Shown here: positions 51,692 to 60,099 of the stretch, in pieces
How positions within the stretch are numbered: the first letter of the stretch is position 1
Layout: every line of letters begins with the position of its first letter
DNA from: Maricaulis sp.
Lineage (GTDB): Bacteria > Pseudomonadota > Alphaproteobacteria > Caulobacterales > Maricaulaceae
DNA: 64,000 nucleotides
Reading direction: 5' to 3'
Assembly: GCF_030149235.1 (NCBI RefSeq)
Contig: NZ_JASBRW010000041.1
Coordinates: 27,101-91,100, forward strand
Program-made: the position numbers and the translations under genes
The notes under the pieces: model-generated
The model's database searches: none
Seen by the model: the letters and a program-made list of their open reading frames with translations, nothing else
Told to the model about the DNA's origin: nothing

Positions 51692-52456
51692 CTAGAGGAC
51701 GGTCAACATGGTTGCGACCAGCGGGTGGCGAACAATGTCCTTGGCCTCGAGACGGCAGACCGAGATGTTTTCCAGGTCTTCCATCTTGTTGGCAATCTCG
51801 GCCAGGCCGGACATTTCCGGCAGCAGGTCGGACTGGGCCGGGTCGCCGGTAATGACCATGGTCGAGTTCCAGCCCAGGCGCGTCAGCAGCATCTTCAGCT
51901 GCACATAGGTGCAGTTCTGGGCCTCGTCGACGACGACGAAGGCATTGTTGAGCGTGCGCCCGCGCATATAGCCGATCGGGGCGATCTCGATAACGCCTTC
52001 GGCCATCATCGCCTTGAGCTTTTTCGGTGACAGCCGGTCGGCGAGGGCGTCGTAGAGCGGGCGCAGATAGGGCGCGAGCTTTTCTTCCATGGCGCCGGGC
52101 AGGAAGCCGATTGATTCGCCGGCCTCGACGGCGGGGCGGGAAAGAACGATGCGGCTGACCTCGCCTTTCTCCAGCGCCTCAACCCCCTTGGCGACGGCGA
52201 GATAGGTCTTGCCGGTGCCGGCCGGTCCGAGCGCGAGCACGAGATTTTGTACATCGACCGCCTTCATCAGTTTTTCCTGACCGGGCGAACGCGGTTTGAC
52301 CTTCTTGATGAAGCGCTGATCGCGCATGGGTTCCTTATCGTCAGGCGACCATTGGGTGCCCGGGAAAAGAGCCTGCACTTTGTCCTCCTCGGACTGGTAG
52401 TGACCGGAATTGAACTCTCCGGCTTTCAGACGACGTTTGACGGACCGTTTACCCAT
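51692..52456 (-). CDS. PhoH-family ATPase
   Basis: This 254-residue protein has the PhoH P-loop LALGPAGTGKTYLAVAKGVEAL, the VLSRPAVEAGESIGFLPG segment, GYMRGRTLNNAFVVVDEAQNCT with Walker B, and MVITGDPAQSDL. It is a short-form PhoH with a basic N-terminal extension. The role may be RNA metabolism or stress response; no neighbour supports one. ATG 52456 is chosen since it gives MGKRSVKRRLK; an ATG 18 codons upstream is weaker. The 290-bp gap to the next gene holds an inverted repeat (52626-52647) and no gene. Confidence 0.92.
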   Translation of the reverse strand: MGKRSVKRRLKAGEFNSGHYQSEEDKVQALFPGTQWSPDDKEPMRDQRFIKKVKPRSPGQEKLMKAVDVQNLVLALGPAGTGKTYLAVAKGVEALEKGEVSRIVLSRPAVEAGESIGFLPGAMEEKLAPYLRPLYDALADRLSPKKLKAMMAEGVIEIAPIGYMRGRTLNNAFVVVDEAQNCTYVQLKMLLTRLGWNSTMVITGDPAQSDLLPEMSGLAEIANKMEDLENISVCRLEAKDIVRHPLVATMLTVL

Positions 52457-52746
52457 GACTGGAACCTCCACACATGAAAAACCCCTCAGCGACAGGCAGA
52501 GGGGCGACAACGCGTTGCGATAAGGGTGAGTCGGAAAACTCCGGCAGCTTCGGGGGCTGAGGGCCGGAACCGGGTGGTGGACTTGGATGCAGACAACACA
52601 TGTGACTGCAAAGCCTCCTGCTGGAGTTTCCGATGCGACCCGGAAACCAAGTCCCGAATCGTGTGTACAGTGTCAGTGTAGCGTGATGAAAAGAATCTAA
52701 ACGCGTGCGTCGTGGATATTTCACAAAATTTTGGGGGCGGACATCG

Positions 52747-53280
52747 ATGGCGATTTATGCACTTGGCGATTCGGAGCCGAAACTGCCGGAGAATGGTGAG
52801 TATTGGGTGGCGCCCGATGCGCGCGTCATCGGCATGGTCGAGCTCAAACGCAATGCCAGCATCTGGTATGGCTGCGTCGTTCGCGGTGATACGGATTGGA
52901 TCGAGATCGGTGAGGACAGCAATGTCCAAGACCTCTCCGTGCTGCACACCGATCACGGCATCCGTCTGAAGATCGGCAAGGGCGTTACCGTGGGCCACCA
53001 TGCCATGTTGCATGGCTGCGAGGTCGGTGATTACTCCCTGATAGGCATCGGCGCGCGCATTCTCAACAACGCCAAGATTGGCAAGAACTGCATTATCGGC
53101 GCCCACGCCCTGATTCCCGAAGGCAAGGAAATCCCTGACAATTCCCTCGTCGTTGGCGCCCCGGGCAAGGTCATCCGCACGCTGGATGAAGGCACAGCCG
53201 AGCTGCTCAAGGCCTCAGCCGATCACTATGTCGAGAATTCAAAACGGCACAAAACCGATCTGCGCCTGATCGAGACCTAG
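52747..53280 (+). CDS. Gamma-carbonic anhydrase-like protein (hexapeptide repeat)
   Basis: This 177-residue left-handed beta-helix protein has a [29 protein letters not shown] sequence in parts, DLSVLHTD, the metal His pair in [17 protein letters not shown] and [20 protein letters not shown]. This is the short CaiE/YrdA/Cam-like form. It probably binds zinc; carbonic anhydrase activity is unproven for most of these. It starts at ATG 52747 with gggggcgga upstream. Confidence 0.9.
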   Translation: MAIYALGDSEPKLPENGEYWVAPDARVIGMVELKRNASIWYGCVVRGDTDWIEIGEDSNVQDLSVLHTDHGIRLKIGKGVTVGHHAMLHGCEVGDYSLIGIGARILNNAKIGKNCIIGAHALIPEGKEIPDNSLVVGAPGKVIRTLDEGTAELLKASADHYVENSKRHKTDLRLIET

Positions 53281-53777
53281 CCGGCCCGGCCCCACAGGTC
53301 GCGGATATTCTGATCTGCTTCGCTGCCCAGGTTGAACCAGGCGGCACGATCATGGGAGGCGTCGATGATCAGGAGCTTGTCCTGGCGATCGAGCACATGG
53401 CTGAGTTCGTTGCGCAGCACGGCCGCCGTGGTCGGGCCGCGCAGCAGCCAGACACCGCCGGTGACCGATTCGACATCGCCATAAGCGGAGAGGGCGGTGC
53501 GGAATTCGCCGGCCTTGTCAGACGTGATTTCGCCGACAATGACGAAATTGGCCGGGCGGGCGCCGGGTGTGACGCGTTTTTCCACCTGGGTGCCGCCATT
53601 CTCCTCGGAAAACCAGTCGCTGAACGCGTCCTGGCCGGAAGCGGCCGCGAATTCGCCGTCACGCTCCTCGCTGACCAGCGAGTGCGCAGCAATGCGGCCC
53701 TCGCCAACGAAGGCACGCATCTGGGCGGGCGTATAGGGGCCATAGATTTGGCCTTCGACCTTTACAAACCAGGACAT
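53277..53777 (-). CDS. GYF_2-domain protein
   Basis: This 166-residue protein starts with [20 protein letters not shown], the typical GYF_2 (DUF4339) domain (residues 1-50; GPYT and FVGEGRI), and has a C-terminal alpha/beta domain ([38 protein letters not shown]). GYF_2 domains bind proline-rich or other protein segments. The ATG at 53777 fits the domain start; upstream ATGs exist. It is convergent with the carbonic anhydrase (4-nt overlap). Confidence 0.75.
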   Translation of the reverse strand: MSWFVKVEGQIYGPYTPAQMRAFVGEGRIAAHSLVSEERDGEFAAASGQDAFSDWFSEENGGTQVEKRVTPGARPANFVIVGEITSDKAGEFRTALSAYGDVESVTGGVWLLRGPTTAAVLRNELSHVLDRQDKLLIIDASHDRAAWFNLGSEADQNIRDLWGRAG

Positions 53778-53913
53778 AGCGATTCCGTCATCGCGGGGCA
53801 TGACACTCTCTCTCGCACTTGCACTCATACTCTCTAGGGCATGGATGCGGCAAGAATCGGGCCGCATCCCAACCATACTCATCTTGAGCGACTAAAACGT
53901 GATCTAGGGCGAA

Positions 53914-54537
53914 TTAGGCTGCTTCGCTGTCATTCGTCTGCGCTTCAGGCGGATCGAACACGACTGCAAAGCCATTGTCCAGAATGCGCGCCACACGTCC
54001 TGACATCTCGCCGACACGAACGACTTCATCGATGCGCGGCCGTTCCAGGCACTCAAAGGCTGCGCCGGAGACCGAGACATCGATGACATTGGCGGCAATC
54101 ACCACACCATCGCTCAGGCGGATGCGCGCGCGACCGCGGCCCGGCTTGCGCGGGGCGTGGCGGTCTTCGTCCAGACCGAGGCGTTCCTTGTTGAAGCGCC
54201 AGGTGATGGCATCGGCCAGCTTGTCCCGTTTCCGGTCAGTGGCGCGGAAGGCCATCGAGAAGTCTTCTTCGCCGGTGCGGACGACTTCGCCTTCCAGGCG
54301 GCCAATGCCATTGACGAGGAGAATAATGCGATCGCCCTGTGCCGGCTTGAGGCGGGCCAGGATGCGCGCACCGCCGGGCGAGATGTCGATCAGGCGGCAG
54401 GCATGTTCACCGTGTACTTCTGACCAGAAACGGCCATGCAAGCGCAGTGAAACACGCGCATGCCGGCGCCGCTCCTGGGAGCCGCGGGCCGCGATCTTGA
54501 TCTTGCGACGGTCAAGACGTCCGGGTTCGTCAGTCAT
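53914..54537 (-). CDS. Protein with two PilZ-type domains
   Basis: This 207-residue protein has a PilZ domain with the cyclic-di-GMP-binding RRRHARVSLRLHGRF (RxxxR) and DISPGGARI (DxSxxG) motifs (about 20-95), and a second degenerate PilZ domain in which RIRLSDGVVIAANVIDVSVSGAAFEC carries the DxSxxG-like DVSVSGA but no RxxxR. Such proteins act as cyclic-di-GMP receptors; in stalked bacteria they affect motility and attachment. It is next to the PAS_5 gene on the same strand (59-bp gap). Confidence 0.85.
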   Translation of the reverse strand: MTDEPGRLDRRKIKIAARGSQERRRHARVSLRLHGRFWSEVHGEHACRLIDISPGGARILARLKPAQGDRIILLVNGIGRLEGEVVRTGEEDFSMAFRATDRKRDKLADAITWRFNKERLGLDEDRHAPRKPGRGRARIRLSDGVVIAANVIDVSVSGAAFECLERPRIDEVVRVGEMSGRVARILDNGFAVVFDPPEAQTNDSEAA

Positions 54538-54596
54538 GGCCTTTTCTCCGTTCCAGTCTGTGAGGCTAGAACAGAGGGGTTAAGAACCCTTTGCAG

Positions 54597-55157
54597 CTAG
54601 TGATCATTCGCGATGTGAAGTTGCATGTCCCCCGTGTGCCGCCGCGAGACAGGCAGGAGATGTCCGGGCACGGCGGGCGGGCGAATCTCGCGCAGCGTCG
54701 TGCGGACGACGGGGCGTCCGCGGAAGGGCTCGGTATCATCCAGCGGCTGGAAAAGGCCGAGGATGCGGTCGACCACGCCTTCCGGTCCGCGCAAGGGGAA
54801 GACGGAGATTTCGACCGGCAGTTGGTGCATGTCCATCGAGCTGGCGCGCGCCACCATGGAAGCCGGCGATGCCCCGGACAGGGACGATTCCAGCACGGCC
54901 TGGACATGGACCGCATCATGGCCACGCCACAGGCTGAGGAAGTTCTGGTCGCGAAATTCGCGCTGGTAGAGATCGCACAGCTGCGTGCCGGCCAGGCGGA
55001 AGACATGATGCGCCGGATCGATACGGCGCAATATAAAGACATGGCCGAGCAGTTCGGAGATGTCCTGCGGCGCGATATCCTCGCGCTGCGGCGCGGCGCT
55101 GCCCAGACGCAAGGTCTGCCAATAGGTATGAAGCGCTCGTGATTGCGCGTGGCGCAT
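54597..55157 (-). CDS. PAS_5-domain protein
   Basis: This 186-residue protein matches the PAS_5 family of alphaproteobacteria: TYWQTLRLGSAAPQREDI, RRIDPAHHVFRLAGTQLCDLY, FLSLWRGHDAVHVQAVLESS and FPLRGPEGVVDRILGLFQPL. It has one PAS fold and no output domain. ATG 55157 is chosen, with ggagagcgtc upstream. It lies upstream of the PilZ gene in the same direction, and divergent from the His-rich protein gene. Confidence 0.8.
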   Translation of the reverse strand: MRHAQSRALHTYWQTLRLGSAAPQREDIAPQDISELLGHVFILRRIDPAHHVFRLAGTQLCDLYQREFRDQNFLSLWRGHDAVHVQAVLESSLSGASPASMVARASSMDMHQLPVEISVFPLRGPEGVVDRILGLFQPLDDTEPFRGRPVVRTTLREIRPPAVPGHLLPVSRRHTGDMQLHIANDH

Positions 55158-55293
55158 GACGCTCTCCGGTATTCCCGGGGCAGCACAACGCCGCCCCTGT
55201 TCGTCGCGCTCAGCTTCAAGAACGGGGCCATACGCCTCAAAAGCGACCAGTCCCAGCAGGGCTCCCCGGCCAAGCGAGCGGACTTCCCTTAAA

Positions 55294-55310
55294 CCGGCCC
55301 GAGGTTTGCA
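55294..55310 (+). promoter_or_regulatory. Sigma-54-like promoter upstream of the His/Gly-rich protein
   Basis: CCGGCCCG-N4-TTGCA has GG and GC exactly 10 bp apart, with a perfect TTGCA -12 element and a -24 element two bases from TGGCAC. It would start transcription at about 55321, some 21 bp before the ATG. It is similar in layout to the hfaA promoter. Confidence 0.55.
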
Positions 55311-55341
55311 ATGGACAGGGGCAGAGCAAAGGAGCACGGCC

Positions 55342-56220
55342 ATGCGCGTATCAGCCCGGCACGCTTTATTGATGATCGCCACCTCTGTGATGGCGCTGAC
55401 AGCAGCCCCGGCCAGCGCCGGTGGCCCGCCGCATGACGGCGGCCATGGTGGCGGTCATGGCGGCGGTCACGGCTGTTGCACCCATGGCGGCGGCCATACG
55501 GTCAATGTCCCGCACGTCAATATTCATGGCGGCAATATCAATGTCGGCGTGAATATCCATTCGAGCGTCAATGTGACGGCCAACGTCAATGCCAATGTCA
55601 GCGCGGTGGCCAATGCCAATGCGGCCGCCAACGCCGGGGCAGGCTCCTCGGCCGGCGCTGGCTCGATCACCTTCATCGGCGGTGGCAGCTATTACGCCCC
55701 GTCCACCGCTCCGGCGCCTACGGCCATTTCCGGCCTGCGTGTCGTTGAGCGCGAGTATGAAGAAGAATACGAGCGCATCGAGATCATCGAGGAATGGCGC
55801 ATGATGCGGGCCGTCTGCCTGGATGATCGCGGCAATCCGCACCCGGCCTCCCAGGTCGACCCGGATGAGGAAATCCCGGCCATCTATGATGGCGAAGTGT
55901 ATCGCTGCATGGCCGGCACGACGCTTCAGGTCACGGTCGGCTGGCGCCTCGAGGGCGAAGCTTGGTGGGATGAAGCCCAGACCATTATGTGCCGCCGCGG
56001 TGAAGCGCTCTGGCACAGCCCGGGGGGCGAGCTGCGCTGCGCCACCCAGACGCCGCAGCGCAATTGCAATGAACGCTCCCTCCTGCGCCGCTACGGTCCG
56101 GGGGAGAAAGTCTTCTATATGCGCCGCACCGAAGTCATCACCGAATACGAGCGTGTTGCCGAGCGCGAGAGCCTCAACATGACACTGATGCTCGACGGCG
56201 GTGTCGGCGGTTATCGCTGA
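55342..56220 (+). CDS. Secreted His/Gly-rich and Asn/Val-repeat (curli-like) protein
   Basis: This 292-residue protein has a clear signal peptide (ARHALLMIATSVMALTAAPASA). The mature N-terminus is a His/Gly-rich segment (GGPPHDGGHGGGHGGG, then CCTHGGGH), able to bind metal. It is followed by an alternating Asn/Val/Ala segment (VNIHGGNINVGVN, VNVTANVNANVSAVANANA) like curli or HfaA-type beta repeats, a Gly/Ser linker, and a C-terminal domain with about six Cys (AVCLDD, YRCMAG, TIMCRRGE, LRCATQ, QRNCNE). Charge-rich coiled segments (EYEEEYERIEIIEEW) join the parts. No known family matches as a whole. The good ribosome binding site aaaggagcacggcc sets the start. Position near hfaDBA and the sigma-54-like promoter suggest a surface role. 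Confidence 0.75.
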   Translation: MRVSARHALLMIATSVMALTAAPASAGGPPHDGGHGGGHGGGHGCCTHGGGHTVNVPHVNIHGGNINVGVNIHSSVNVTANVNANVSAVANANAAANAGAGSSAGAGSITFIGGGSYYAPSTAPAPTAISGLRVVEREYEEEYERIEIIEEWRMMRAVCLDDRGNPHPASQVDPDEEIPAIYDGEVYRCMAGTTLQVTVGWRLEGEAWWDEAQTIMCRRGEALWHSPGGELRCATQTPQRNCNERSLLRRYGPGEKVFYMRRTEVITEYERVAERESLNMTLMLDGGVGGYR

Positions 56221-56262
56221 TCCCGTTTCAAACCAGATCCATCCATGCCATCGGCATGACCT

Positions 56263-56294
56263 GCCCCGGCTGAACTTCAGCCGGGGCTTTTTTT
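56263..56294 (+). terminator. Rho-independent terminator
   Basis: GCCCCGGCTGA-act-TCAGCCGGGGC is a perfect 11-bp stem followed by seven T, 43 bp after the stop of the His/Gly-rich protein. Confidence 0.95.
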
Positions 56295-56309
56295 GATCGC
56301 TGGTCCGGT

Positions 56310-57032
56310 CTAGCTGGCCATGCCCTGATACATCAGCGTCAGCCCGATCGTATTGCTCAGCCCGTGCGACAGGATTAGCGGCCAGAGATTGCGGTTGAAG
56401 GCGAGGTATAAAAGGCCGGAGACCACGGCGATGGCCCCGGTGGCGACCCAGCCGGCCACGCCCTGATAGTAAAGGTGCTGGTGCCCGAACAGCGCGGCCT
56501 GGCACATCACCGCCAGGACCGCGGCTAAGGGCAGACCGGAAAACACGGTTTCGAAGCGTTCAAACAAGGCCCCGCGGAACAGCATTTCCTCGACAAACCC
56601 GCCGATCACCCAGGCGATGGCGAGCCAGAACAGGAAGGCGGACAGATTGCCGGGGACCGCATCAAAGCGCCCGGAAAACCGCTCATCAATCGCCTGCACC
56701 GCCTCGCTGGGTGGAGCTATCAGGCTGGTGGCCAGGCCGTCGGCGAGAATGCCAACACCCATCGTCACAACCAGGGCCACCACCGTCCAGATGGCGGTCC
56801 AGAAAAAGCACTTCGGGCGCCCCATACCGAGATCCGCCCAGCCCTTGCCGCGGCGACGCAAGCTCCAGGTGGCCAGGGTCAGGGCGGCGACCAGAGCAAC
56901 TGGGCCGGCCAGGCTCCAGAGGGCATCAATGTTCAGCAAGGCTGTTTTCAGCAGCAGAAGCGTGCCGATGATCAAGGTGAGATCAAACAGCGCGGAAGCG
57001 CGGCGCAGGATGTCCGATGCAAGAGCGGCCAT
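56310..57032 (-). CDS. CPBP-family intramembrane metalloprotease
   Basis: This 240-residue membrane protein has the ABI/CAAX-protease motifs: FVEEMLFRGALFERF (EExxxR), ALFGHQHLYY and LILSHGLSNTIGL (H and N). Several TM helices (LTLIIGTLLLLKTALL, VALVAALTLATWSL, AIWTVVALVVTMGVGI) carry them. The role is unknown. ATG 57032 is the best start; the next upstream ATG is 30 codons away. Confidence 0.88.
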   Translation of the reverse strand: MAALASDILRRASALFDLTLIIGTLLLLKTALLNIDALWSLAGPVALVAALTLATWSLRRRGKGWADLGMGRPKCFFWTAIWTVVALVVTMGVGILADGLATSLIAPPSEAVQAIDERFSGRFDAVPGNLSAFLFWLAIAWVIGGFVEEMLFRGALFERFETVFSGLPLAAVLAVMCQAALFGHQHLYYQGVAGWVATGAIAVVSGLLYLAFNRNLWPLILSHGLSNTIGLTLMYQGMAS

Positions 57033-57383
57033 GGGCGATCCATTCGTGGTGAATACCCCCGGGTCTATCTCGGTGCGCGCGCTGTTTCTTGAATGATTGT
57101 GCGGGGCGAGAGTGAGGGCCATCGCGGATACGAGCCCGGGAGTAATGGGCAGGCCCCCCGTTTATCTCGTGATGTGGATCACCTCCGGCGTCCCAGCCCG
57201 CGGGGGAGCCCGGCGTCGATTAAATTGGGACAAGTATTTATCGGTGAGCAGATCCGGAGAAAACCGGAACTTGCCCCCGTTTATTCGACACCCCAACACA
57301 ACTAACCCCGGCTGTTGCCAGCCGGGGTTAGTTTGCGCGTCACGACAGTTGTGGGTCGGCGCGGCGCGCGAACCGGGTTTGGG
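57033..57383. other. Intergenic region between the CPBP protease gene and hfaD
   Basis: About 350 bp with no credible gene. It contains an inverted repeat at 57300-57333, AACTAACCCCGGCTG-ttgc-CAGCCGGGGTTAGTT, a perfect 15-bp stem that lies 50 bp after the hfaD stop and probably ends the hfaABD transcript (the T-run is weak). The rest has no recognised RNA gene. Confidence 0.6.
57300..57333 (-). terminator. Probable terminator after hfaD
   Basis: A perfect 15-bp stem and 4-nt loop 50 bp beyond the hfaD stop codon; the stem ends in TTAGTT on the minus strand, followed by GTGTTGGGG, so only a weak T-run. Confidence 0.6.
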
Positions 57384-58610
57384 TCAATACCCGTTCGAGG
57401 TCCGGAAGGTCGCGGAATTGCCGATCGCCGTGGCGGTGCCGGAGATGTTCTGGCCCGTCGTCATCTGGCCGGTGACGACCGAGGACACATTGGCGTCGTT
57501 GACCTGGTTCATATTGCCATAGGAGGTCACCGGGCATTCCGAACAGATATAGCTGGTCGCTGCATTGCCGAAGGCGGTGGCCGACATCATCACGCTGCCG
57601 CCAGCATCGCCGGCGAAATTGGCGCGGGCATTGACCGCACCGGTATTGTTCTGGTCCAGGCCCATAAAGGCGTCGGCGCCGAGATTGGAGATGATGGCGG
57701 AGTTGCCGACGCCTTCGGACGAGACCGTCAGCGCGTCGGCATCGAAATTCCCGACCAGGATTTCCGCGTCCGCGGTAACCGTGCCGGAATTGGTTTGGCC
57801 GCCCTGCAGGTGGGCATAGCCGTCTTCATTCTGGATCCGCACGGCATTGCCATTGGCCGAGGCCATGGCCTGGCTGGAGATCGCCGTGCCTCCGGCATCC
57901 ATGCGCACGCGGCCGGTGACATCGCCGCGATTGGTCTGGTCGACATCAACGATCTGGGAGGCGCCTATATAGCCCTCAACCAGCACGCTATTGCCATTGG
58001 CTGCACCGATGGCGGCGGCGCCATAGCCCAGGCCCGCATCGGGCGCGAGGACATAGGCATCAGCCGTTACCGCTGCACCGCTGTCCTGGCGCAGATCAAG
58101 ATTGGTCTCGCCGCCAGAGGCGATGGATTCGTAGGCATTGGCGCTGGCCGTTGCCGTGGTGACCGAGGAGATCGAATAGCTGCCGACATTGAGCTGGGCG
58201 TTCGAGGTCACGGTCGAGCCGTCCGCCGCGCTCTGCTCGGAGACCAGATCCATATTGGCATCGGTCAGAACCGACGCGGTATTGCCGAAAGCCGTGGAGG
58301 TCGTCAGCGCAACGCCGTCGGTGATCCGGGCTGTGGTCGTGGCCGATGTGGCAACCGAACCGGAGAAAGCCTGGCTCGACTGGACATCATGCGGCGTGAT
58401 TACGTCCACGGTCAGCGCATTGGCAATGCCGATGGCGGTCGTGGTGGCGCTGTCAGCCTGGTCGGTTTCGGTGGTGACGACCGCATTGATGGCCGCATCC
58501 AGATTGACCTGGCCGTTCAGGATCTCAGTTGTATCGTCCGCGAACGTAGCTGCGGACATGGTCATCACGACGCTCGTGGCCGTGGCTAACAGTCTGGCGC
58601 GCTTGAACAT
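57384..58610 (-). CDS. hfaD: Holdfast anchoring protein HfaD
   Basis: HfaD is an outer-membrane/surface protein that with HfaA and HfaB ties the polysaccharide holdfast to the cell pole. The 408-residue product has a signal peptide (ARLLATATSVVMTMSAATFA) and a long, low-complexity, Ala/Asn/Thr/Val-rich beta-repeat protein (AIGIANALTVDVITP, VTSNAQLNVGSYSISS, AAAIGAANGNSVLVEG, GGSVMMSATAFGNAATS), ending in NSATFRTSNGY. Identification rests on its place directly after hfaB and on its composition. It begins 86 bp inside the end of hfaB. A ribosome binding site (ccaggagacctcga) precedes ATG 58610. Confidence 0.85.
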   Translation of the reverse strand: MFKRARLLATATSVVMTMSAATFADDTTEILNGQVNLDAAINAVVTTETDQADSATTTAIGIANALTVDVITPHDVQSSQAFSGSVATSATTTARITDGVALTTSTAFGNTASVLTDANMDLVSEQSAADGSTVTSNAQLNVGSYSISSVTTATASANAYESIASGGETNLDLRQDSGAAVTADAYVLAPDAGLGYGAAAIGAANGNSVLVEGYIGASQIVDVDQTNRGDVTGRVRMDAGGTAISSQAMASANGNAVRIQNEDGYAHLQGGQTNSGTVTADAEILVGNFDADALTVSSEGVGNSAIISNLGADAFMGLDQNNTGAVNARANFAGDAGGSVMMSATAFGNAATSYICSECPVTSYGNMNQVNDANVSSVVTGQMTTGQNISGTATAIGNSATFRTSNGY

Positions 58611-59523
58611 TCGAGGTCTCCTGGGAGCCGTAAGCTGCATGGTGGGTGGCGATGCCGCCGGTGGAATTGGTCGATCCGCCGATCGGATCGGCATAGTGGC
58701 AGGCCTGAGCCGGGTCGACGCCGTAGAGCTGGGCCGAGATTTCCAGCACGGCGCGTTCGATCACCGAGCGCACGGCCAGCTGGACCGGCTCGAGCGAGCG
58801 GCCGCCCGCGGAAATGTCGATCACGGCCTCATCCCAGAAGGCGAAGATGCCGGCGCTGATCTCGCGACCGATGATCTGCTTCTGGTAGGAGATGACATCG
58901 ACCGTCTCCATGGAGCGCGTGTCATTGAGGCGCAGATCCAGGCCGATATTCATCACCCAGGCGCGACGGTTGAACAGGCCCGTCGGGTCGCTGTCGATGC
59001 GATCGCCGGCCAGTACGTCCACGCCATTGGAGCGGATATTATAGTTCAGCTCGGTAATGCCGCCGACCAGATGATAGTCGGAACCGGGCAGGGAGGCGGC
59101 GTAGATCTGACGCTGATTGCCGTCCTCATCGCCGATCAGCGAGTTGTTGGCATAGCGCAGTTCCAGCTCGGAAACCGAGGTGTCGAAACGCTCGACCAGG
59201 CGCACACCGGCCTTGGCAAAGGCCGAGATCGCCATCAGCGAGGCGCCCTGGGTGAGCGCGGCGCCGCCCTCCAGCGAAGCGCGGCCGGTATAATCGGACA
59301 GCCGGCCCACGGCGATGCGCGGCGATTGCAGATTATTGGCCCGGGCGTAATTGGCCAGGCAGACCAGCGCCTCGGAATAGGGCGTCGGGTTGGCGACAAC
59401 CGGGGCGCCGCCGATCGGCTGCGCGTAAAGCCCGTCGCTGCCACCGGTCGAATTGGTGGTGGCGCAGCCGGTCAAGGCCAGCGCACTCGCTAGGGCGGAG
59501 ATGAGAAGCTTAGTCGGGGTCAT
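58525..59523 (-). CDS. hfaB: Holdfast anchoring protein HfaB (CsgG-like outer-membrane lipoprotein)
   Basis: HfaB is a CsgG-related lipoprotein that helps export and place HfaA and HfaD in the outer membrane. The 332-residue protein has a lipoprotein signal (LISALASALALTGC, lipobox LTGC), then GSDGLYAQPIGGAPV and PYSEALVCLANYARANN, IAVGRLSDYTGR, SEGGAALTQG-like (LEGGAALTQGASLMAI), and AFAKAGVRLVERFDTSV, all CsgG/HfaB features. The C-terminal 30 residues overlap the start of hfaD. Start is ATG 59523 or GTG 59529, both inside the 3' end of hfaA, so translation is coupled. Confidence 0.9.
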   Translation of the reverse strand: MTPTKLLISALASALALTGCATTNSTGGSDGLYAQPIGGAPVVANPTPYSEALVCLANYARANNLQSPRIAVGRLSDYTGRASLEGGAALTQGASLMAISAFAKAGVRLVERFDTSVSELELRYANNSLIGDEDGNQRQIYAASLPGSDYHLVGGITELNYNIRSNGVDVLAGDRIDSDPTGLFNRRAWVMNIGLDLRLNDTRSMETVDVISYQKQIIGREISAGIFAFWDEAVIDISAGGRSLEPVQLAVRSVIERAVLEISAQLYGVDPAQACHYADPIGGSTNSTGGIATHHAAYGSQETSNVQARQTVSHGHERRDDHVRSYVRGRYN

Positions 59524-59947
59524 TGGCACTACTCACATATCCATTCGCATCGGCATTGGCGTTGATGTCGCCATTATTGATCTGGTTGGAATTGACGATG
59601 ACGGTGTTGTACTGGCCGGAGACATTGACGTTCAGCTGGTTGCCGATCGCCGCTGCGGACGACCCAACACCGCCGCCAAACATGCCGGTCTGGCTGGAAA
59701 CGCCGACACCGGTCTGGATGACGCCGTCAATGATCACACGATTGCCCGCCTGCGACCGTGCAGCAGCTCCCGCTGCGGCACCTGCGCTGGAGCGCGCGCC
59801 GGACCAGGGCTGGGTCGTCTGCCCCGGAGCCACGCCATAGGGCTGTTCCCAGGCGCCGGACGTCTGTACGCTTTGCGCTTGGGCGCCGGTGTCGATCGCG
59901 ACTGCGAGGGCAATTGCGGCGACGGTATAAAGAACAGCTTTGGGCAT
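59510..59947 (-). CDS. hfaA: Holdfast anchoring protein HfaA
   Basis: HfaA is a small secreted, curli-like protein that polymerises at the pole as part of the holdfast anchor. The 145-residue product has a signal peptide (YTVAAIALAVAIDTGAQA) and a curlin-like repeat region (SSAAAIGNQLNVNVSG, QYNTVIVNSNQINNGDIN). It ends SSANDPD. It is the first gene of hfaABD, all three overlapping. A full-consensus sigma-54 element lies 40-56 bp upstream. ATG 59947 is chosen because it gives the signal peptide. Confidence 0.88.
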   Translation of the reverse strand: MPKAVLYTVAAIALAVAIDTGAQAQSVQTSGAWEQPYGVAPGQTTQPWSGARSSAGAAAGAAARSQAGNRVIIDGVIQTGVGVSSQTGMFGGGVGSSAAAIGNQLNVNVSGQYNTVIVNSNQINNGDINANADANGYVSSANDPD

Positions 59948-59986
59948 GGCCTTGTGTCCATCTCGGTCAAATCGTACCGGGATAGG

Positions 59987-60003
59987 TGCAACGCGCGTGC
60001 CAG
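59987..60003 (-). promoter_or_regulatory. Sigma-54 promoter of hfaABD
   Basis: On the minus strand the sequence is CTGGCACGCGCGTTGCA, matching the sigma-54 consensus YTGGCACG-N4-TTGCW at every fixed position, with GG and GC 10 bp apart. Transcription would start at about 59976, about 29 bp before hfaA. This fits cell-cycle control of holdfast genes through a sigma-54 activator. Possible activator sites were not identified. Confidence 0.8.
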
Positions 60004-60099
60004 ACGGGAGTGGCTGAAATGCTGTTCTCTCGTTAGGGGAATCGCGTGGATGCCAAGATTTCGGGCCGTAATGGGCCAATTTGGGAGCGCTGACAGGGG

